Positions 27,953 to 36,704 are shown, counted from the stretch's first letter. The stretch is DNA of 64,000 bases from Rufibacter roseus (GCF_001647285.1 NZ_LRML01000006.1:1-64000); one strand, 5' to 3'. The notes: generated by a model from the sequence alone, not told the origin. Made by a program: numbers and translations.

Positions 27953-28957
27953 CTAGGATTTAAGGAACTGTAGTAACGGCTTTATGAAGCGGTCAAATGC
28001 CTCTATGTGTGGGAGGTGCCCCACATTATCTAGTTCCACCAATTTGGCATTTTGTATTTTTTTTGCAGTCTCTTTTCCTAAAGCAGGATAGTTACCCAAT
28101 TTCTCGCGCGCTTCAGGGCTGGCCTGCGCTTTTCCCAAAGCGGTACGGTCGCGTTGCCCAATAATGAGCAGGGTGGGCATTTTGAGTTGATCAAACTCAT
28201 ACACCACCGGTTGAGTGAAAATCATGTCATAGGTGAGGGCGGCGTTCCAGGCAATCAAAGGGTAATCAGGACCAACTGTCCAACCTGCTAATAAATTAAC
28301 CCACTGGTCATACTGAGGTTTCCACTGGCCGCCGTAGTAGTTCTGCAGTTGGTATTTTTTTATGCCTTCTCGGGTTTGCTTCAGTTCGTTGGCGTACCAT
28401 TGCTCAATTGGCTGATAGGGAACCCACTTTTTCCAGTCTTCCAGGCCAATAGGGTTGGTAAGAATAAGCTTTTCTGTAAAAGAAGGGTACATAAGAGCAA
28501 AACGCGTAGCCAGCATTCCACCCATGGAGTGACCTAATACTGCTGCTTTCTTTACTCCGAGGCTGTCTAGTAAACCTTTGGTGTTCATTGCCAGCGCCTG
28601 AAACGTGTACTGGTAATATTCAGGCTTAGTGGACTTCCCGAAGCCAATCTGATCTGGTATAATTACCCTGTAGCCATTGTTGCTTAAGGCTTTGGCTGTT
28701 TCCTCCCAATAGGCACCATTAAAGTTTTTGCCGTGTAAAAGCACTACCGTCTGGCCACTGGGTTTCTGAGGTTTCACATCCATATAAGCCATTTTTAGTT
28801 TTTGATTCTGGGCTTGAACAGGATAATGAGATACCGGGAAGGGGTATGTGTAGTTGGTCAACTCGGCATCTAAAGGCTTTAGCTGCCCAAACGCCGGTAT
28901 TACGCAGAATTGCAACAGGAGAATAAGCGCCAGTAGGGGCCGGAAAAGGTCTCTCAT
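27953..28957 (-). CDS. Secreted alpha/beta hydrolase
   Basis: A 334-aa alpha/beta-hydrolase fold protein with an N-terminal signal peptide (residues 1-24, ending PAFGQ), so it is likely periplasmic. The oxyanion region VVLLHGKNFNGAYW is near 73-86, the nucleophile is Ser144 in GHSMGGM, an acid residue lies in GQRDRT near 270 and the catalytic His in VGHLPHIEAF near 315. It looks complete and active. The substrate cannot be inferred, since hydrolases, haloperoxidase-like enzymes and esterases share this fold. Confidence 0.85.
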   Translation of the reverse strand: MRDLFRPLLALILLLQFCVIPAFGQLKPLDAELTNYTYPFPVSHYPVQAQNQKLKMAYMDVKPQKPSGQTVVLLHGKNFNGAYWEETAKALSNNGYRVIIPDQIGFGKSTKPEYYQYTFQALAMNTKGLLDSLGVKKAAVLGHSMGGMLATRFALMYPSFTEKLILTNPIGLEDWKKWVPYQPIEQWYANELKQTREGIKKYQLQNYYGGQWKPQYDQWVNLLAGWTVGPDYPLIAWNAALTYDMIFTQPVVYEFDQLKMPTLLIIGQRDRTALGKAQASPEAREKLGNYPALGKETAKKIQNAKLVELDNVGHLPHIEAFDRFIKPLLQFLKS

Positions 28958-29131
28958 GAAGTACTTTCAATTTTAGTTTATTTAATGAACTAGTTAGAGT
29001 ACGAACAGGGTGGAAATAGGATGGCAAGTATGGAGATAGTAAGTAACCTGGGTGAAACCAGTTGAGCAGATAGTACCCAAAGCTCTGATATATATAAAGA
29101 CAGCTAGAACTCCTCTTATTGTTAGCAGTGA

Positions 29132-29171
29132 CTGTTTTTGATCTCTTTTTCTGAAATCAGGCCTAAAACAG
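29132..29171. repeat. Dispersed palindromic repeat
   Basis: CTGTTTTTGATCTC / TCAGGCCTAAAACAG around TTTTTCTGAAA. It lies in the 28958-29260 gap together with the asnB terminator. Confidence 0.75.
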
Positions 29172-29204
29172 CAGCTATACTTTAGTTCTACATTATTATG
29201 TCTT

Positions 29205-29240
29205 AAAAAAAAGCCCTACTAACGTAAAGTTAGTAGGGCT
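29205..29240 (-). terminator. Intrinsic terminator after asnB
   Basis: On the minus strand, a 12-bp stem AGCCCTACTAAC / GTTAGTAGGGCT with a 5-nt loop is followed by T8. It begins 20 nt after the asnB stop. Confidence 0.9.
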
Positions 29241-29260
29241 TGCATTAAATTTTTGTATTG

Positions 29261-30958
29261 TTAACCGGCTACTTCCGCCAGTTCCTCTTTCTTCTTGTAG
29301 GCATCTGCGTGTACGTTGGCTACTGCTCTGCCTGAAGGGTCGTTCATGTTTTTGAAGGAAGCATCCCATTCAAGAGCTATAGGTGTACTGCAAGCCACCG
29401 ACGGTACTGACGGTACAGAAAGAGCCGCTGCGTCGCTTGGGAAGTGTTTGGAGAAGATAGAGCGGTAGTAGTACTCTTCTTTGGTAGAAGGTGTCTGAAT
29501 AGGGAATCTGAAGCGGGCGTTAGCCAGTTGCTCATCACTCACTTTCTGGTTCACCATTTCTTTCAGGGTGTCAATCCAGCTGTAACCTACTCCGTCAGAG
29601 AACTGCTCTTTCTGGCGCCACGCCACGCTGGCTGGCAGGTAATCTTCAAACGCTTTCCGAAGCACCCATTTTTCCATACGCTCCCCATTGATCATTTTGT
29701 CCTGTGGATTAATGCGCATGGCTACATCCATGAACTCCTTGTCCAGGAAAGGAACACGGCCTTCAATACCCCATGACGCTAATGATTTGTTAGCCCTGAG
29801 GCAATCGTACATGTGCAGCTTGTCTAACTTGCGCACCGTCTCTTCATGGAATTCTCTGGCATTAGGTGCTTTGTGGAAGTACAGGTAACCGCCAAATAAT
29901 TCATCAGAACCCTCGCCGGAAAGCACCATTTTAATGCCCATGGCTTTGATGGCACGAGCCATCAGATACATAGGAGTAGAAGCACGTATGGTGGTAACAT
30001 CATACGTTTCCAAGTGGTAGATTACGTCTTTTATGGCGTCTATACCTTCCTGTATGGTGAATTTTATTTCGTGATGAACGGTACCAATATGATCGGCCAC
30101 TTTCTGTGCTGCCGCCAAATCAGGAGAGCCTTCCAAGCCTACGGCAAAGGAGTGCAGCTGTGGCCACCAAGCCGCTTCTTCGTCATTGGTTTCAATGCGT
30201 CTTTCAGCGTATTTTTTGGCAATGGCAGAGGTGATGGAAGAATCTAATCCACCTGAAAGCAAAACGCCATAAGGTACATCACTCATGAGTTGGCGGTGAA
30301 CGGCCGCTTCTAAAGCCTCGCGTAGAGCCTGAATATTGGTTCCATTCTCTTTCACGTTTTCAAACTCCATCCATTCACGGCCATACCATTTCTGGAAACC
30401 TTCTTCTTTGCTGGAGAGGTAATGGCCCGGAGGAAACAACTCTATCTTGGCGCATCTGCCTTCCAGGGCCTTCAGTTCTGAAGCCACATAGAACGTTCCG
30501 TTCTGATCCCAGCCAATGTACAGCGGAATAATTCCCATGTGGTCACGAGCGATCAGGTATTCGTCCTTTTCTATGTCATAGATGGCAAAGCCGAAGATAC
30601 CATTCAGGTCATCTAAAAACTTAGCACCTTTCTCTTGATACAAGGCAAGTATGACTTCACAGTCTGACTTTGTCTGAAAATTATAAGGAATTGAAAGTTG
30701 ATTACGGAGTTCCAGGTGATTATATATTTCGCCATTGGCAGCAAGCACCAAATTACCATCTTCGCTAAACAAAGGTTGTTTACCAGAGATGGGGTCTACA
30801 ATAGCCAAACGCTCATGCGCCAATATGGCTTTTGAGTTACTGTATATACCGCTCCAGTCCGGACCGCGGTGACGAATACATTTCGCCATTTCCAGTAACT
30901 GAGGGCGCAACGCCTCAGCAGATTCCTTTAAATCGAAAGCACAAACAATTCCACACAC
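29261..30958 (-). CDS. asnB: Asparagine synthase B (glutamine-hydrolysing)
   Basis: A 565-aa class II glutamine amidotransferase that makes asparagine from aspartate, ATP and glutamine. The start is a GTG, placing the catalytic Cys at position 2 (MCGIVCAF). The N-terminal Ntn domain (1-190, with IRHRGPDWSG) is followed by the synthetase domain, with PP-loop VLLSGGLDSSI near 232-242 and SGEGSDELFGGY near 343-354. Length fits the AsnB type of E. coli and Bacteroidota. The last ~60 residues are divergent. The gene is monocistronic, with a strong terminator. The start codon choice is supported by the need for an exposed Cys2. Confidence 0.95.
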   Translation of the reverse strand: MCGIVCAFDLKESAEALRPQLLEMAKCIRHRGPDWSGIYSNSKAILAHERLAIVDPISGKQPLFSEDGNLVLAANGEIYNHLELRNQLSIPYNFQTKSDCEVILALYQEKGAKFLDDLNGIFGFAIYDIEKDEYLIARDHMGIIPLYIGWDQNGTFYVASELKALEGRCAKIELFPPGHYLSSKEEGFQKWYGREWMEFENVKENGTNIQALREALEAAVHRQLMSDVPYGVLLSGGLDSSITSAIAKKYAERRIETNDEEAAWWPQLHSFAVGLEGSPDLAAAQKVADHIGTVHHEIKFTIQEGIDAIKDVIYHLETYDVTTIRASTPMYLMARAIKAMGIKMVLSGEGSDELFGGYLYFHKAPNAREFHEETVRKLDKLHMYDCLRANKSLASWGIEGRVPFLDKEFMDVAMRINPQDKMINGERMEKWVLRKAFEDYLPASVAWRQKEQFSDGVGYSWIDTLKEMVNQKVSDEQLANARFRFPIQTPSTKEEYYYRSIFSKHFPSDAAALSVPSVPSVACSTPIALEWDASFKNMNDPSGRAVANVHADAYKKKEELAEVAG

Positions 30959-31348
30959 AATACTAGAATTTTAAATGTTATGATTATCAAATATCGTATA
31001 TAATATTGAAAAACCAGTGAATATTGATAATTTTTTTTCTAAAACGTTGAAAATTACACAACAAATGTTAGGTTTAGTTGAAGTTGCTGAAGAAGAAGGA
31101 ATTAAGCTTTTGCGATTTTCGCAAGAAAAGAGGTAAAAATAGTAAATATGGCAAAAAAACTTCTGAGGCGGGGTGGTTGTGTTTGAAGTTTTATTTTGCT
31201 GCTTCTTCAGTTATGATCTGCTTGAGACGCATCTGATGCCGCATTGTTTTTTTACTGGAGTAAGTTAATGGAATATTAAGAGAATATCAAAAGGAGTTTA
31301 CCTTTATAGGTAAAACAGCATGTGAAGCTAAAAATATTTAGCAGCTTA

Positions 31349-32071
31349 CTACCTCCTGGTCACGACAAGGGGCGCCACACTCAACGCAACTACCAAAGCA
31401 GCAATGAAAGATGCGATTACATGCCCATACTGTTGAAACTCCAGGCCGGCTAAAATTCTACCCATCATTACAACACCACAAATAATGGTAACTAAAATCC
31501 AATATTTTGCCTTTGCCTTTGTAACGACGGAATCGGCTGTGGGTAGATGAATGAAAGCGTAGGCAAGTATTGCTGCTCCTAGAAGTGAACTGGAATGCTG
31601 CAAAATTTTATAAATAGGTATAGTAGTAGAGCCTATTTTAACAGTGTTCACCAATACAGGTAAAGCCCGGGCGAAATAACCTGTATAATGGGTAAAGCTA
31701 TCCCATAACAAATGAGATGCTGCCCCCACTATAATAGATAGTACCACCACAAACCACCGTTTTTTAAAATAGCGCGGCCAGTTGAACGAACTATAAAGTA
31801 TTACCCTTGCCTGAAACATGGTAGGGGAGTTCAAAATAAGGCTATTGCGAATGAGCAGGTGAAATAGAAACGTGAGCAAAATTCCTAGCGGGAGATCAAA
31901 CCAAAATAATCCCGTAAGAGTGTGGCTGAACTCGCTCTTCACCTTCATTCTAAGAAAGTATTCGAAATCAGGAGTAACGCTGCCTACCACCAAACCTGTT
32001 AAAGAATACCACCTACGCGGAAGCAAAGTGAATGGTAATACAATGGCTGGGTGAGAAAAGGTGAAAGGCAT
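31349..32071 (-). CDS. DUF4184-family membrane protein
   Basis: A 240-aa polytopic membrane protein with about six hydrophobic helices. The N-terminus MPFTFSHPAIVLPF and the GSVTPDFEYF motif near 31-40 are hallmarks of DUF4184, a family with conserved His/Asp residues (SHP, DFEYF, HLLWDSFTHY near 119-128) reminiscent of metal-dependent membrane hydrolases. The biochemical activity is unknown. It is the downstream member of a same-strand block of small accessory genes. A weak AT-rich inverted repeat (GCTAAAAATATTTAGC) overlaps the stop region. Confidence 0.8.
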   Translation of the reverse strand: MPFTFSHPAIVLPFTLLPRRWYSLTGLVVGSVTPDFEYFLRMKVKSEFSHTLTGLFWFDLPLGILLTFLFHLLIRNSLILNSPTMFQARVILYSSFNWPRYFKKRWFVVVLSIIVGAASHLLWDSFTHYTGYFARALPVLVNTVKIGSTTIPIYKILQHSSSLLGAAILAYAFIHLPTADSVVTKAKAKYWILVTIICGVVMMGRILAGLEFQQYGHVIASFIAALVVALSVAPLVVTRR

Positions 32072-32176
32072 GCTGGTTGTTTGATATACTATTCTGGTCT
32101 TGCCGGACTACCATGCCAGCACATATATTTAATAAGCAAATGACAGTAAAATGATAAGTGCTAGAACTGAATCACT

Positions 32177-32848
32177 TTATATCATTGACCCCACCAATCT
32201 TTGTTTTAAGCCATTTTTAGTAAAGACCCATACTACCTGGTAAGCGCCTGCTCCATCACTGTTCCATTGGTACACGACGTAGCAGTCACCGCTTTTGTAA
32301 ACGTTGAAGGTATTGGTGCATTCAAACAAATCGCAATAGAAGGCTTTGCTTATGTCTAATTTATTCCCCTCAATTGTAACAAGTAGGTCTTTCACCTGAG
32401 TCTTAGGAAAATCCCCATCAGTCCCCCATACTGGTCTGCCAGCAATGGCTGTCACGGCCCCGTTGTATCTGTCCACAATTCTGTTGTTCAGGGCAAAAGG
32501 TTCCAGTAAATATTTAAAAGAGAAGTCTTCGCCTTTGTAGGGCTGTAGCTTTTCAAGCGGCTTTAGCCTGGACGTATGAATATAACCTTCAATATAGTCT
32601 GACTGAGTAGAACCTAATGAGTAGGGGTTTTTGGGTATATAAACAAGAACCCATTCCTCATCAGATTTTCTTTCATCATTGATATACCAGAAGGCTTCAT
32701 TATTATTAATTCTATGAATGATGTTTGACTGCCCATTCGGTTTCTCCCTCACATTTGTATATCCATCTTTATCCTGTATGATAGCTACCTGCGCAGAAGC
32801 TACAGCATTCATTAGAAACAGAACTACCAGCAAAATGAGGTTTTTCAT
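32177..32848 (-). CDS. Exported hypothetical protein with SH3-like N-terminal domain
   Basis: A 223-aa protein. A signal peptide (MKNLILLVVLFLMNAVASAQ) is followed by an SH3b-like segment, about 22-90, with the typical DKDGYTNVREKPNGQ pattern. The C-terminal domain I do not recognise contains a CDLFECTNTF cysteine pair and a WNSDGAGAYQVVW strand. Similar SH3-containing exported proteins in Bacteroidota are uncharacterised. The frame opens at a TTG at 32866, but the ATG at 32848 starts exactly at the signal peptide. It lies in the accessory block, 64 nt downstream of the SMI1-like gene. Confidence 0.7.
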   Translation of the reverse strand: MKNLILLVVLFLMNAVASAQVAIIQDKDGYTNVREKPNGQSNIIHRINNNEAFWYINDERKSDEEWVLVYIPKNPYSLGSTQSDYIEGYIHTSRLKPLEKLQPYKGEDFSFKYLLEPFALNNRIVDRYNGAVTAIAGRPVWGTDGDFPKTQVKDLLVTIEGNKLDISKAFYCDLFECTNTFNVYKSGDCYVVYQWNSDGAGAYQVVWVFTKNGLKQRLVGSMI

Positions 32849-32912
32849 AAGAAGATTTACTCCCAAGTATACTTGTACACTTTTATTAATCTGAGTTGGG
32901 TATAGAAGGCCT

Positions 32913-33380
32913 TTAATTCTTGCTTACTTTCTTCTGTTTTAACCACTTATATAGTCCGCTGTTCCCGAAAACGCCACCACCACCTATATACCTTTCTACA
33001 AAATCAAAAATTGAATTTGTTAAATAAATCGGTTCTTCTTGCTGATGGTCACTATTGATGATTACATATTGTTCAGGTCCATGTATAGAAATTGTCCAGG
33101 TGTCGCTATAAATCATGTACTCGGCAAAATAAAACGAAGTGGCTCCTAATTCATCCTTATACTTGAGAACTTCATGTACTGGTAAAATTCGAAACAAAAA
33201 GTCATCGGTCTCAAAACCATTGCAAAACCTGTAGAAGCTTGCCACTTCCATTGGAAGCTTTTGCATGAGGCTGTTTTCTAACTCTTGAAGTTCTTCTCTT
33301 AGAGCTGGTGGATTAAGTGAAATACCCAAACCTCTAGATTTAGATTGTAGCCTCTGAAAAAGTGCTTCGTAGTTTTCCAT
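32913..33380 (-). CDS. SMI1/KNR4-family protein
   Basis: A ~155-aa cytoplasmic protein with the SMI1/KNR4 (SUKH) pattern. A helix carrying PPALREELQELENSL is followed by LPMEVASFYRFCNGFE near 46-61 and a beta sheet ending in an aromatic/Gly-rich tail. In bacteria this superfamily is rich in immunity proteins against polymorphic toxins, but no toxin gene is visible here. ATG 33380 (MENYEALFQRL) fits the family start; in-frame alternatives at 33461 (ATG) and 33488 (GTG) would add residues that look unlike the family. The family call is moderately sure; an immunity function is only inference. Confidence 0.65.
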   Translation of the reverse strand: MENYEALFQRLQSKSRGLGISLNPPALREELQELENSLMQKLPMEVASFYRFCNGFETDDFLFRILPVHEVLKYKDELGATSFYFAEYMIYSDTWTISIHGPEQYVIINSDHQQEEPIYLTNSIFDFVERYIGGGGVFGNSGLYKWLKQKKVSKN

Positions 33381-33490
33381 GAATGTTGTCTCACCTAACG
33401 GTTTGGTATAGGGCAAGCAGGGTAGCAAAATGGATAATCTTTCAGATTTTAATTTGTTCATTAATACCACCGAACTTTCCTTAACCACCA

Positions 33491-33524
33491 AACAGCCTAT
33501 TGCTACATACAGTGTTGTAGTGCG
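33491..33524. other. Structured 3' element with TGTTGT core (cassette-end-like)
   Basis: Located right after the stop of the membrane-protein gene. A small hairpin CTACA / TGTAG (33503-33520) contains the TGTTGT core also found after three other hypothetical genes. TTGTAGTGC (33515-33523) is an exact inverted repeat of GCACTACAA at 34297-34305 on the other side of the gene. Confidence 0.35.
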
Positions 33525-33528
33525 TTTC

Positions 33529-34284
33529 TTAATTCCATAATCTAAGAATGAATGGTTTTAGGATCTCCAATTTACCATTTACCTTTTCTAACGGAATCTT
33601 CGCTGGACTACTAAAATTTACTTTTTTATCTATTTCACTATTTCTAAATGATAATATCTCAGCCGAGGATATTTTTCCAAAATTAGTGACCACGCGAACT
33701 TTTGTTTCAGGACAGTAGTAACCATTTCGACCTTCATATTGCAAGGCTTCATTTTTAACTTCTTTTTTCAACTCTTCTGATGATAACTCAACCTCAAAAG
33801 TTCTTTCAGGTGCTTCTGCAAACAGTACTTTGTAAGTTTTTTCATTACCCAAATAATACCAGCAATTGACTTCTTCAATAGTCGGTTTATATACATACGA
33901 GCCAATTCCCAAAATCAGAAAAAAAGGAACTAAAGCAAATCTCTTAGTAAAGGTGTTTAATAATTTAAATTCTATTTGAGCTGTGAGGAGGAGTCCTGTA
34001 CTTATCATAAATGGAATCACGCCTATCAACATTCTTCCGTATTTGCCTTCATCGAAGAATATTACAAATCCAATAGTTTCAGCACTTAGAATAATCCACA
34101 GACAAGCAGAGATGAAGAAGACGATATCAGCTTTTTTGTTCTTGCTAATGCCCATTATGATGGCAATCACTGTTAGTACAGTTAGAAAGGGGAAATGAGA
34201 ACCTACTGAGAATAGTTTAGCCCAAGCTATTAGTATTCCCCATATTACCAAAAAAGTAGAAAAGATATATTTAAATGTTTTCAT
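33529..34284 (-). CDS. Hypothetical membrane protein
   Basis: A 251-aa protein I do not recognise. The first ~135 residues contain four to five transmembrane helices (for example around 5-27, 32-47, 53-76, 84-102 and 115-130). The rest is soluble, with a KVLFAEAPERTFEVEL strand pair and two cysteines (VNCWYYLG, YYCPETK). Composition is AT-rich compared with the housekeeping genes. It is flanked on both sides by the outward-facing 9-bp inverted repeat GCACTACAA, which suggests it may have arrived as a unit. Confidence 0.6.
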   Translation of the reverse strand: MKTFKYIFSTFLVIWGILIAWAKLFSVGSHFPFLTVLTVIAIIMGISKNKKADIVFFISACLWIILSAETIGFVIFFDEGKYGRMLIGVIPFMISTGLLLTAQIEFKLLNTFTKRFALVPFFLILGIGSYVYKPTIEEVNCWYYLGNEKTYKVLFAEAPERTFEVELSSEELKKEVKNEALQYEGRNGYYCPETKVRVVTNFGKISSAEILSFRNSEIDKKVNFSSPAKIPLEKVNGKLEILKPFILRLWN

Positions 34285-34296
34285 CTTTTTGTAAAT

Positions 34297-34305
34297 GCAC
34301 TACAA
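34297..34305 (+). repeat. Outward-facing inverted repeat (5' side of membrane-protein gene)
   Basis: GCACTACAA, the exact reverse complement of 33515-33523. The pair brackets the 33529-34284 gene. Nine bases alone could occur by chance; the matching arrangement at two other loci makes it worth noting. Confidence 0.35.
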
Positions 34306-34322
34306 TGTTTAGTATATACATC

Positions 34323-34366
34323 AAGCTTTGCGGTCGGCCAAGGCTGCATTTTAGGTTTTGTTATCT
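34323..34366. other. attC-like structured element at the 3' end of a hypothetical lipoprotein gene
   Basis: It spans the stop codon of the next gene (TAA within AACCTAA on the minus strand). Reading on the minus strand it begins ATAACAAAACCTAA and continues to GGCCGACCGC. It shares this layout, including GTCGGCC(A/G)AG, with the element at 48758-48814, 14 kb away. Confidence 0.4.
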
Positions 34367-35121
34367 GCTGACTTTTTCCCTATCCATCTATATTTGCTGC
34401 TGTATTTCTTATCTTCATTTATTATTTTGTACTTTATATTCGGACGGTTATGGACAAGATAATATTGCACCATGTCCGAATAAAGGTCATTTGAATAGAA
34501 GATGATCGTATTGTCTTTGTTCCATTTCCCATTTAAGGCATAGCCCGATTGCATATCTGCAATTAAGTAATTCCCATATTTAGGAATAATTCCGCCTGCA
34601 GGGATGACTGAAACATGAATAAAATTTAGTTTGTGTTCATCGTTCATGTAGCGGTAAGCAACTAATTCATATTTTCCATTAGGTGATTTCTCCCGATGCT
34701 CGATTATTAGTTTTGCATTGGGTTCAATAAAGTCAAAGGCAGAAACTTTAACCTTAATCCCATTTAATTCAGTGTCTTTAAAATTGGGTTGTGCTCCGCT
34801 ACGTATAAAAGGTATAGTGTCATATTTGGCAGAGACAGTATAGTTGTCGAGCCATATAAAACGGACTAAGGAATTTGGCAAGGTATATTCTCTTAGGTTT
34901 TTTGACGTATCACTGAGGCTCAATACTGCCGTTCCTGCATGTCCATAGCCAAACGTACCTTGGTCAATCCCATAGTTTAATAATAACATAGAACTGTCAG
35001 GTGAAGCTAACCGCCAAAACTCTACAAAGTCCTTGTCAGTCATGAAAACTTCTTCCTTCCTGTCATACAACGAACAGCCGTAGAGGATAGACAAAGCAAA
35101 AATGGTGATAAGCTGTTTCAC
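34351..35121 (-). CDS. Hypothetical lipoprotein
   Basis: A 256-aa protein with a lipoprotein signal: LSILYGCS gives a lipobox Cys at about residue 16, so it is probably membrane-anchored in the periplasm or at the outer membrane. The rest is beta-rich with alternating charged segments (IIEHREKSPNGKYELVAYRY near 135-155) and no domain I recognise. The stop codon lies inside an attC-like element. It is one of three adjacent same-strand hypothetical genes, AT-rich, in the accessory block. Confidence 0.6.
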   Translation of the reverse strand: MKQLITIFALSILYGCSLYDRKEEVFMTDKDFVEFWRLASPDSSMLLLNYGIDQGTFGYGHAGTAVLSLSDTSKNLREYTLPNSLVRFIWLDNYTVSAKYDTIPFIRSGAQPNFKDTELNGIKVKVSAFDFIEPNAKLIIEHREKSPNGKYELVAYRYMNDEHKLNFIHVSVIPAGGIIPKYGNYLIADMQSGYALNGKWNKDNTIIFYSNDLYSDMVQYYLVHNRPNIKYKIINEDKKYSSKYRWIGKKSADNKT

Positions 35122-35138
35122 TATTTATTTTTAAAGTT

Positions 35139-35193
35139 GCAGCTAACCTTTAGGCTATGGCGCGTTTTAGTGCGCTATAGGTATTGTTGTGGG
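35139..35193. other. Structured 3' element with hairpin and TGTTGT-type core
   Basis: It follows the stop of the 35202-35993 gene. A hairpin CTATGGCGC / GCGCTATAG (35155-35180) lies beside GTATTGTTGTGGG. GTTGTGGG (35186-35193) is the exact inverted repeat of CCCACAAC at 36011-36018 beyond the gene's 5' end. Confidence 0.4.
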
Positions 35194-35201
35194 AGGTTGT
35201 T

Positions 35202-35993
35202 TTATTTATCTAAGTTAATGTCTACAAGGTACCAGCATTTCACTTTGTGTGAATTAAACATAGCTGGCTCCCATGGCTTCATCTCCTCAATTATGCTCTT
35301 AATTTGCTTTTTGAGATGACTTAAAAACTTATTGTTAGAATATTTAAGATTATAACCAAAATCACCAACCTTAATGTTTGACACTGCGCCTGTTGTATCA
35401 ACTACAAATTCAGCTTCGATATACTGTCTCTCACTTTGCATGGGTTCATAATCCCAACCAACAGGTAAATTTAGCTTACTCAATATAAATGTATCTGGGG
35501 GAACTTTACCATACTTAGGCTCCACATCAACGTGCCAGTACTCATAAGTCTTGGTTGCCCATCTCGCCTCAAACATGTGGTCTGCAATCTGACTCAGGCT
35601 GCTGATGAAGTTTACCCCGTACTTCTCAGTAATAAGGCTGTCCATGTATAAACCATAGCAGTTTAATTCGCCTGTGCAATTCATTCCCAAGGGCTCATAA
35701 GCAATATTGAATTTCTTCAGCAGCTCCTTCAATTCCTCATCATGCCTCCTGATTTTCATTCCCTCGTACTTTGAGTAGACAAGTTTTCCTTTCATTGCGT
35801 CTAACCTTGCCCTTTCGATTTCAGCTACACAAAGTTCATTGTTGCGGTCAATTTGTTCGCCTATCGGAGGAGGTGGCGGAGGTAGATTTGCTTTTTTAGC
35901 TAAACCCTGATCAGTCAATGTTTCTGCTTTCTCTGAACTTTCGTCAGAGCAGGAAAGCATGAGAAGGCTTATAACTAAAGGAATGTATTTCAT
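35202..35993 (-). CDS. Hypothetical lipoprotein with TonB-C-like C-terminal region
   Basis: A 263-aa protein with a lipobox (LLMLSCSDE, Cys at about 15) followed by a six-proline tract (LPPPPPPIG) near 38-46. The C-terminal third (YIEAEFVVDTTGAVSNIKV, then an Ile/Lys helix and EEMKPWEPA) resembles the TonB C-terminal fold in pattern. No N-terminal transmembrane anchor typical of TonB is present. Two cysteines (CTGELNC) lie mid-protein. Inverted repeats CCCACAAC flank it. The TonB-like reading is tentative; function is unknown. Confidence 0.6.
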   Translation of the reverse strand: MKYIPLVISLLMLSCSDESSEKAETLTDQGLAKKANLPPPPPPIGEQIDRNNELCVAEIERARLDAMKGKLVYSKYEGMKIRRHDEELKELLKKFNIAYEPLGMNCTGELNCYGLYMDSLITEKYGVNFISSLSQIADHMFEARWATKTYEYWHVDVEPKYGKVPPDTFILSKLNLPVGWDYEPMQSERQYIEAEFVVDTTGAVSNIKVGDFGYNLKYSNNKFLSHLKKQIKSIIEEMKPWEPAMFNSHKVKCWYLVDINLDK

Positions 35994-36010
35994 TTTTTAT
36001 TTATCAATCA

Positions 36011-36018
36011 CCCACAAC
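36011..36018 (+). repeat. Outward-facing inverted repeat 5' of the TonB-C-like lipoprotein gene
   Basis: CCCACAAC, the reverse complement of 35186-35193. The remaining 35994-36383 interval shows no gene I can support. Confidence 0.3.
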
Positions 36019-36383
36019 TTCGGTCAAGCAGGACTTTACTTTGATAAAAAGTCTATTTTTCTATACCATGAAAATTGATTCATAGCATAGCTTCTATTAA
36101 TCTTCATACAAGATAAACTTTCCCTTCACTTAAAACAATCACTATTAGCGTCTGTAAGTAATATGTTTATAAACTGAAGCATGAATAGTGGGCACAATAT
36201 GTGAGGAATTGAAAGAGCCGGGGTTAATGCTATCAATCAGAGTCAACCGCAGCACAAGAAGTAAAGGTCTATTGTTCTCAATGATTATAAATTTAAAATC
36301 AACCAGTATCCCCAGATCTACGTTTAGTTGTGTGAAACAGCTCAATGAAGCTTTTTTACCTAAAAGCAATTAAAACTAAAACT

Positions 36384-36689
36384 ATGAACTATACAGAAAA
36401 CTTTGAAGGAATCAGAATTGACGTACAGGCAGTTGATATTACCATTACCGATGGACTGCAGCAGCGCGTTCGTGACGCAATCACTAAAATGAAGCGCTTT
36501 GTGCATGACATCAACTGGGTAGACGTGTATTTTAAGGTGGAGCCAAACCACGCTACCAACACCAAAACCGTCAGCATGAAATTAGGTATACCTGGCGAAG
36601 ATGTTTTTGCGTCTGAATCTGGTGATGAGTGGTTTCCGATCATGAACAGCATTGAAGACAAACTGCGGAAACAGCTGGAGAAACGGTAG
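36384..36689 (+). CDS. hpf: Ribosome hibernation-promoting factor, short HPF/RaiA type
   Basis: A 101-aa protein of the S30AE/sigma-54 modulation family, which binds the 30S decoding site in stationary phase. The beta-alpha-beta-beta-beta-alpha pattern is visible: RIDVQAVDITITDGLQQRV, then YFKVEPN, TVSMKLGIPG and the C-terminal helix MNSIEDKLRKQLEKR. It lacks the C-terminal dimerisation domain of long HPF. The frame is open from 36345, but the ATG at 36384 (MNYTENFEG) follows an A-rich stretch and starts the domain. A strong bidirectional terminator follows. Confidence 0.9.
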   Translation: MNYTENFEGIRIDVQAVDITITDGLQQRVRDAITKMKRFVHDINWVDVYFKVEPNHATNTKTVSMKLGIPGEDVFASESGDEWFPIMNSIEDKLRKQLEKR

Positions 36690-36704
36690 TCGATTTGTAG
36701 AGAA

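Noticed and set aside
31065-31136. 23-codon ATG ORF in the 390-bp gap upstream of asnB
   Set aside because: No Asn-rich run, terminator or conserved context to support a leader peptide; too short to judge otherwise. The rest of 30959-31348 is AT-rich with nothing I can support.
36145-36373. Overlapping short ORFs on both strands in the gap before hpf
   Set aside because: I could not link either to a family, both lack supporting start context, and one runs into the hpf leader. I looked there for a recombinase remnant and found none.
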